Shown piece after piece: positions 5,399-9,061 of a stretch of DNA of 9,061 nucleotides (its first letter is position 1; every line of letters begins with the position of its first letter). The notes under the pieces were generated by a model that was not told the origin of the DNA, made no database searches, and saw nothing but the letters and a program-made list of their open reading frames with translations. Both the position numbers and the translations under genes were made by a program. Location: NCBI GenBank assembly GCA_002730485.1, contig PCAH01000019.1:1-9061 (forward strand). The letters run 5' to 3'. The stretch is from Dehalococcoidia bacterium (lineage in GTDB: Bacteria > Chloroflexota > Dehalococcoidia > UBA3495).

Positions 5399-5426
5399 TT
5401 TGTAGCACACCTTTTATTTAATTCAA
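5399..5426 (-). promoter_or_regulatory. Candidate sigma70-type promoter for the eight-gene operon
   Basis: Reading the minus strand, TTGAAT (5426-5421) matches the -35 consensus at 4 of 6 positions. A 16-base AT-rich spacer separates it from TACAAA (5404-5399), a 4 of 6 match to -10. A TG one base before the -10 would make it an extended -10 element. Transcription would begin near 5392, about 22 bases before the first start codon. This lies in the AT-rich gap between the phoH-like stop and the operon, where a new promoter would be expected. It is a pattern match only. Confidence 0.4.
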
Positions 5427-5486
5427 GCAGATGTACATTTTTTGTCCGCTGACTTTATTTTTTGATGACGATGCGGAATCCGAACG

Positions 5487-6860
5487 TCAGAGCACTCTCG
5501 TCGCAAGCTCCGCCAGCTCTGAGCGCTCACCCTTCGTCAGGGTAATGTGGCCTGCCAGTGGCGAGCTCTTGAATCTCTCAATGACATGACTGAGGCCGTT
5601 CGAGGTAGCGTCGACGTAGGGATTGTCAATCTGGTAGGGATCACCCGTCAGGATGATCTTGGTGCCCTCTCCCGCTCGGGAGACCACTGTCTTGACCTCG
5701 TGGGGAGTCAGGTTCTGGGCTTCGTCGACCAGCATGTACTGGTGAGGAAGGGAGCGGCCGCGAATGTAAGTGAGCGGCTCGACCTGGAGAAGACCGCGCT
5801 CCAAGAGGTACTGGTACTTGGGCTGACCCCCGCGGCGCTGGGCGTCCTTCTCCTCATCTGCGCCAAAGAGGAACTCAAGATTATCGAAGATGGGCTTCAT
5901 CCAAGGATTGAGCTTTTCGGAGATGTCGCCAGGCAGGAAGCCGAGATCTCGCCCCAGCGGGAAGATAGGCCGAGAGACCAGAAGCCGGCGGTAGTGCCCC
6001 TCCTCGACGGCGCGCTGAAGTCCTGCGGCGAGCGCAAGCAGGGTCTTCCCGGTGCCGGCCACGCCGTTTAAGGTGACGATCTTCACCCGGTCGTCAAGAA
6101 GTAGATCGAGTGCAAAGATCTGCTCTTTGTTCCGTGCGGAGACACCCCAAGGCGCGTCCTTGCGCTTGCCGACGAGCCGCAGGTGATTCTTCCAGGCATC
6201 GAACCGGGCCAAGGCAGCGTGTCCTGGCGTCTCTGGGTTTCGGAGAACGATGAAGGCGTTGGGGGACAGCCGCTCGCGCTGCTCCGCTGTCAGCTGTAGA
6301 GCTCCGTGGGCATAGAGCTGGTCAATGCGCTCACCGCTCTCGTCCATCTCAATGATGCCCTTGTAGACTTCATCGACCTCAATGTGGCCATGCTCGTAAT
6401 CCTCCGCAGGAATCCTAAGCGCATCGGCCTTGATTCGCATGTTCGTGTCGCGAGACACAAAGATGACCGGGTCTGGTGACTTCTGGCGCGCGATCTCAAG
6501 CACCGTCCGGAGGATGGCATTGTCATTGGAGTCTTTGCCGAAGCCGCTCGGAAGGCTGACGCAGCCCGTAGGCATGACCACCCTGACACGGCCGCCGCCA
6601 GCGTTGAGGATACCACTGGAGAGGGAGCCTTCTCCAGCGCGCCGGAGCTCGTCAAGCCGTCGGCTGACCCAGCGGGCATTTCGGCCGATCTCGTTGAGGT
6701 CCTTCTTGAAGCGGTCGAGCTCCTCGATCACCGTGATCGGGACAACGACATCGTGCTCATCAAAAACCGTGAGCGCATTGGGGTCATGGAGAAGGACATT
6801 GGTATCAAGAATGTAAGTGCGCCGGGGCTGCACCGCCTCAGTAATGAGGTCGTCCTGCAT
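5487..6860 (-). CDS. PIN-PhoH family ATPase (PhoH2/YlaK-like)
   Basis: The 457-residue protein starts at ATG 6860-6858, with AGGAG at 6868-6872 and 7-base spacing; an upstream in-frame extension of 11 codons lacks support. Residues of about 15-150 form a PIN nuclease domain with acidic residues in the right order: D19 (YILDTNVLLHD), E46/E47 (VIEELDRFK), D110 and D113 (DSNDNAIL), and D138 (SRDTN). Residues of about 235-457 form a PhoH P-loop domain: Walker A GVAGTGKT (266-273), the PhoH signature SRPIFPLGRDLGFLPGD (about 296-312), Walker B YMLVDEAQN with D379/E380, and LTGDPYQID (404-412). All key residues are intact and the length is normal. PIN-PhoH proteins are reported to couple ATP-driven RNA unwinding with RNA cleavage in the cytoplasm. 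In phages phoH-like genes are common, but their role is unsettled. Confidence 0.95.
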   Translation of the reverse strand: MQDDLITEAVQPRRTYILDTNVLLHDPNALTVFDEHDVVVPITVIEELDRFKKDLNEIGRNARWVSRRLDELRRAGEGSLSSGILNAGGGRVRVVMPTGCVSLPSGFGKDSNDNAILRTVLEIARQKSPDPVIFVSRDTNMRIKADALRIPAEDYEHGHIEVDEVYKGIIEMDESGERIDQLYAHGALQLTAEQRERLSPNAFIVLRNPETPGHAALARFDAWKNHLRLVGKRKDAPWGVSARNKEQIFALDLLLDDRVKIVTLNGVAGTGKTLLALAAGLQRAVEEGHYRRLLVSRPIFPLGRDLGFLPGDISEKLNPWMKPIFDNLEFLFGADEEKDAQRRGGQPKYQYLLERGLLQVEPLTYIRGRSLPHQYMLVDEAQNLTPHEVKTVVSRAGEGTKIILTGDPYQIDNPYVDATSNGLSHVIERFKSSPLAGHITLTKGERSELAELATRVL

Positions 6861-6873
6861 TAGCTCTCTCCTA

Positions 6874-6895
6874 TATATGGCAGTTCTGCACATCG
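6874..6895. repeat. Dyad repeat B, adjacent to the phoH-like ribosome site
   Basis: This is a 22-base element with the pattern TATATGNCAGNNCTGCACAT-N-G on the plus strand, matching 6966-6987 at 18 of 22 positions. This copy contains the perfect inverted repeat GCAG-TT-CTGC, as expected of an operator half-site pair. On the minus strand it ends in CATATA, one base before the phoH-like Shine-Dalgarno sequence. Confidence 0.6.
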
Positions 6896-6914
6896 TCCCC
6901 GACCACCACTCTGA

Positions 6915-6952
6915 ATTGTTGGTACTTCCCCTGTAGGGGAAGTGAACACAAT
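6915..6952. other. Strong hairpin between the two dyad repeats
   Basis: ACTTCCCC (6924-6931) and GGGGAAGT (6936-6943) form a perfect 8-base-pair stem around a four-base loop. A further 5-base-pair stem, ATTGT (6915-6919) with ACAAT (6948-6952), closes it across a 4x4 internal loop. No T-run follows on either strand, so it is not a standard intrinsic terminator. In the minus-strand transcript it lies between the spike gene and the phoH-like gene, where it could control readthrough, processing or stability. Confidence 0.65.
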
Positions 6953-6965
6953 GTCGATGGGACCG

Positions 6966-6987
6966 TATATGTCAGAACTGCACATTG
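6966..6987. repeat. Dyad repeat A, just after the spike gene
   Basis: This is the same 22-base pattern as 6874-6895, starting 92 bases away in the same orientation. The differing bases are mostly the two central ones (AA here, TT in the other copy) and one in the left arm. The core CAG-NN-CTG dyad is kept. It lies 11 bases beyond the end of the spike gene. Confidence 0.6.
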
Positions 6988-6998
6988 CGTGTTTTCTG

Positions 6999-8726
6999 CT
7001 ATTCCGCGAAGGTCGTAGGCGTCATTGGACCAGGCAGCAGGCCTGTGCTTGCAGCGCCGACGGATGTTGAGCCGTTGATCGGAAGCCCTGTGACGTAGCA
7101 CACCGGATGCGTGAGCGTGGTCACGACGCGGCCGTTCCCTGCACCGAGGGCCGGGCCTCCGAGATTGATTTGTCCGAGCGAATCGATCGAAAGCTGCCCT
7201 CCAGCCGTCTTCATCGCACATCCTGTTCTTCCGACGACGAGCTTGTTGGTGCCCACAGTTACAGTAATCTGCCCAAAAGGACTGAGCTCAATCACACCAA
7301 CATTTCCCACACCGTCCAGAGCTACTCCAGCGAGCCCACCGGCGCCGGGACGGCCCATCGTCGATATTCTGATGGAGCCGAGCGTGTTGTGGATCTGTAA
7401 CTCTCCGGTAGATTCGTTTATCAGGCGATATGCAACAGGGTTTTGGCTGGCATTGATGATTGTCTCTTCTTTTGACTTTGCACTGATGTGTTTGAGATCA
7501 CCAGTTGTTGTGATAACCATTGATTCGCAAGAAAGTGCAATATCTGTCCCTGCGACCAGTTCAATAAGTCCATCTGCCTGGAGGGATACTTTACCCCCCT
7601 TCATGTTGATTTCTCCCGACGTGTTGAGATCGACGGAATCTGGCTTGAGTGACCATGTTGTTTCTGGATTTTGAAGATTACCGACCGATGTTTTTACTTC
7701 TGCGCCGGCTCGGGTGGTCTTTCCAGTCTCGATTTCTTCGTTGACCTGCTTGAAGAAGGCATTGTATTGGCCTTGATGTTCTTTTAAGCAGTTGCCTTTG
7801 AAGACTTCTTCATGCCGCGGGCCCTGATGGACGTGTATTTCTGCGCCCGACGTGGTTGAGAAGATGTTTCCGGCCTTGTCGACGAACACTTTGACCTTGT
7901 TGTTGATGTTCAGCCGTGCCAGGACATGCGCCAGGCCGTTGTTTTCGTCCAGCTGGGTGTACAATTTGTGTACGATGTTGCCGAGGGCGTCTTCTCCAAG
8001 GCCTTCTTCGGCAATTAGGGTGCGTGTGATGTTGCCGAAGTCGATAGAAACGATGGGATTGAGGTCAGATTCGTATTCTTTGACCCGCAGGTTCATCTCT
8101 GTGGGTATTTTATTGACTTCGACCTCTTCAGATGCGGTTTCGCCGTCGGGTGCGGCCACCGGGACAGTGATTTTTGTGGTTCCCCAGGTCTGATCGGACT
8201 CTTTTCGAATCATTTGGAGGGTTCCCGCCGAGTTTTGCATCTCATACATCTGGCAGAGGTCACGAATGACGTTCTGAAGGGGGATGTAGAAGCGTTTTGC
8301 GGCCTGTGTGGCGCCAACTTCGATGATTCCGCCCTTTCTCATGATGATAAAGTTGCGATCGGAGCTGGAGAGGACGATCTCTCCCGGCTGGAGCACAGGC
8401 CTGTTGTTGCGGAAGTCAACATCAATGACTTCTTCTTCCGCCTCCGCACCCTCTGCGACCTCCAGCTCGGCAAAAGGGTCTTGGTCGATGCCAAAACTGG
8501 CCCCGATCATGAATGTGTACTCATTCCTGGTTCCGTTCCCAAGTGTTCCCACCAACACTCGGGTGCCTGGCTCAGGTAGGAACCACATTCCCTGACCGTT
8601 CGGAGAGAGGAAAACGGGGGTGAGCGGCACATCGTAGATGAGGGAGTGCTCTGTCCGGACAGTGCAGGTGTAGTGGGTGGTGTCAACGGTCTCAACCACG
8701 CCCATAAGTCCTGAGAGGGTCGGCAT
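6999..8726 (-). CDS. Tail spike / baseplate hub protein (gp5/gpV-like)
   Basis: The 575-residue protein starts at ATG 8726-8724, with GGAG 6 bases upstream. Residues of about 5-78 look like the OB-fold opening phage baseplate spikes (MGVVETVDTTHYTCTVRTEH, then PEPGTRVLVGTL and EYTFMIGASFG). An acidic linker (about 86-104) follows. The middle (about 110-300) is mixed, and residues 365-530 hold short glycine-punctuated beta repeats (GEINMKGGKVSLQADGLIEL, GQINLGG), as in a trimeric beta-helix. The C-terminus LTHPVCYVTGLPINGSTSVG resembles the tip motif HPVCxxTGxPxxGS seen in PAAR-like spike ends. Such proteins puncture the outer membrane at the tail tip. There is no lysozyme domain. No other tail genes are in view, so the contractile-tail assignment is inferred. 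Confidence 0.75.
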   Translation of the reverse strand: MPTLSGLMGVVETVDTTHYTCTVRTEHSLIYDVPLTPVFLSPNGQGMWFLPEPGTRVLVGTLGNGTRNEYTFMIGASFGIDQDPFAELEVAEGAEAEEEVIDVDFRNNRPVLQPGEIVLSSSDRNFIIMRKGGIIEVGATQAAKRFYIPLQNVIRDLCQMYEMQNSAGTLQMIRKESDQTWGTTKITVPVAAPDGETASEEVEVNKIPTEMNLRVKEYESDLNPIVSIDFGNITRTLIAEEGLGEDALGNIVHKLYTQLDENNGLAHVLARLNINNKVKVFVDKAGNIFSTTSGAEIHVHQGPRHEEVFKGNCLKEHQGQYNAFFKQVNEEIETGKTTRAGAEVKTSVGNLQNPETTWSLKPDSVDLNTSGEINMKGGKVSLQADGLIELVAGTDIALSCESMVITTTGDLKHISAKSKEETIINASQNPVAYRLINESTGELQIHNTLGSIRISTMGRPGAGGLAGVALDGVGNVGVIELSPFGQITVTVGTNKLVVGRTGCAMKTAGGQLSIDSLGQINLGGPALGAGNGRVVTTLTHPVCYVTGLPINGSTSVGAASTGLLPGPMTPTTFAE

Positions 8727-8839
8727 ACATGTCTCCGGAGTCAGATAATCTCTCTCACTATATCATCAGGTAAAATCCGAGCGCTTTCTGATACATAAGA
8801 AAGTCGAGGGTAAACAACCGCCAGACAAAGGAGGAAGAG
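8727..8839. promoter_or_regulatory. Divergent intergenic region with dyad and weak -10 candidate
   Basis: This 113-base region separates divergent genes and must drive at least one of them. On the minus strand TATAGT (8762-8757) matches -10 at 5 of 6 positions, but there is no convincing -35 at the usual distance. A dyad, CTTTCT (8784-8789) and AGAAAG (8798-8803) around an 8-base loop, could be an operator. On the plus strand an AAGGAGG ribosome site precedes the small gene, but I see no clear plus-strand promoter. Confidence 0.35.
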
Positions 8840-9055
8840 ATGCCTTCCGTTAGTGTGGTCATTGTCACGGATTGCGACTGCTCTCCCGTAGAGGAGCCGA
8901 CATGCGGCCGTTGTCAAGGCACGGCCCTAATCTCTGTGGAGCGCCAAAAAGTCTCTGTGTCTTGGGAAACGTGGTTTCGGTGGACTTTTTTAGAGGTTCC
9001 GCGTGAGTTTACTATGACCGAGATGGGAAGCAAGCACCGGTGGCTCTTTGAGTGA
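8840..9055 (+). CDS. Small four-cysteine protein on the opposite strand, probable zinc ribbon
   Basis: The 71-residue protein has ATG 8840-8842 preceded by a strong AAGGAGG about 6 bases upstream, the clearest evidence that it is real. It ends with TGA at 9053-9055. C12-x-C14 and C22-x2-C25 form a compact CxC-x7-CxxC cluster typical of a zinc-binding turn. The rest is aromatic and beta-rich (VSVSWETWFRWTFLEV). It is the only plus-strand gene and is transcribed away from the spike gene. Possible roles include a small regulator, but the family is unrecognised. Confidence 0.65.
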   Translation: MPSVSVVIVTDCDCSPVEEPTCGRCQGTALISVERQKVSVSWETWFRWTFLEVPREFTMTEMGSKHRWLFE

Positions 9056-9061
9056 AAAACC

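Noticed and set aside
5547..6071. 174-codon plus-strand open frame opposite the PhoH domain
   Set aside because: It is antisense to conserved PhoH motifs, so it is a by-product of their codon pattern.
6915..6952. Hairpin as an intrinsic terminator
   Set aside because: The stem is strong, but no T-run follows on either strand, so it is listed as a structural element of unknown role.
7111..7674. 187-codon plus-strand open frame within the spike gene
   Set aside because: It is serine/proline-rich, antisense to a recognisable beta-repeat protein, and lacks a ribosome site.

Overview
The window looks like part of a tailed bacteriophage (Caudoviricetes) genome, or a prophage. Nearly everything is coded on the minus strand in tight runs of small genes, with only one short gene on the plus strand. 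The recognisable anchors are a PIN-PhoH ATPase and a large tail-spike or baseplate-hub type protein, together with DUF5872-like and DUF1660-like proteins of kinds seen in viruses. The host cannot be named from the sequence. There is no integrase, tRNA, CRISPR array or insertion sequence in view.

Reading in the direction of minus-strand transcription, from right to left:
(1) A divergent intergenic region (8727-8839) separates a small plus-strand four-cysteine protein (8840-9055) from a 575-residue spike-like virion protein (6999-8726).
(2) A 138-base leader (6861-6998) carries two near-identical dyad repeats flanking a strong hairpin. It leads into a PIN-PhoH protein (5487-6860).
(3) A candidate promoter (5399-5426) precedes a run of eight small genes (2717-5370). 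Five of its seven junctions are ATGA stop/start overlaps. The run includes two tandem paralogs with an LEHDQW motif, a 58-residue single-pass membrane protein that is easily missed because of its size, and two cysteine-rich probable zinc proteins.
(4) After a 76-base gap come five consecutive genes (150-2640). Each begins with the same amphipathic leader of about 16 residues (consensus MNEIMLRAFNDELEKI, weaker in the last gene), attached to bodies that are mostly unrelated: basic, glycine-zipper or DUF5872-like. A sixth, partial, membrane-anchored reading frame runs off the left edge.

The most interesting signal is the shared N-terminal leader. Across the clear copies the DNA differs mainly at synonymous sites while the peptide is kept. 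In one pair the DNA identity ends almost exactly where the leader ends. This looks like a sorting or packaging tag on several cargo proteins, comparable in concept to the capsid-targeting sequence of T4 internal proteins. That role is inference. A second signal is the repeat-hairpin-repeat element in front of the phoH-like gene.
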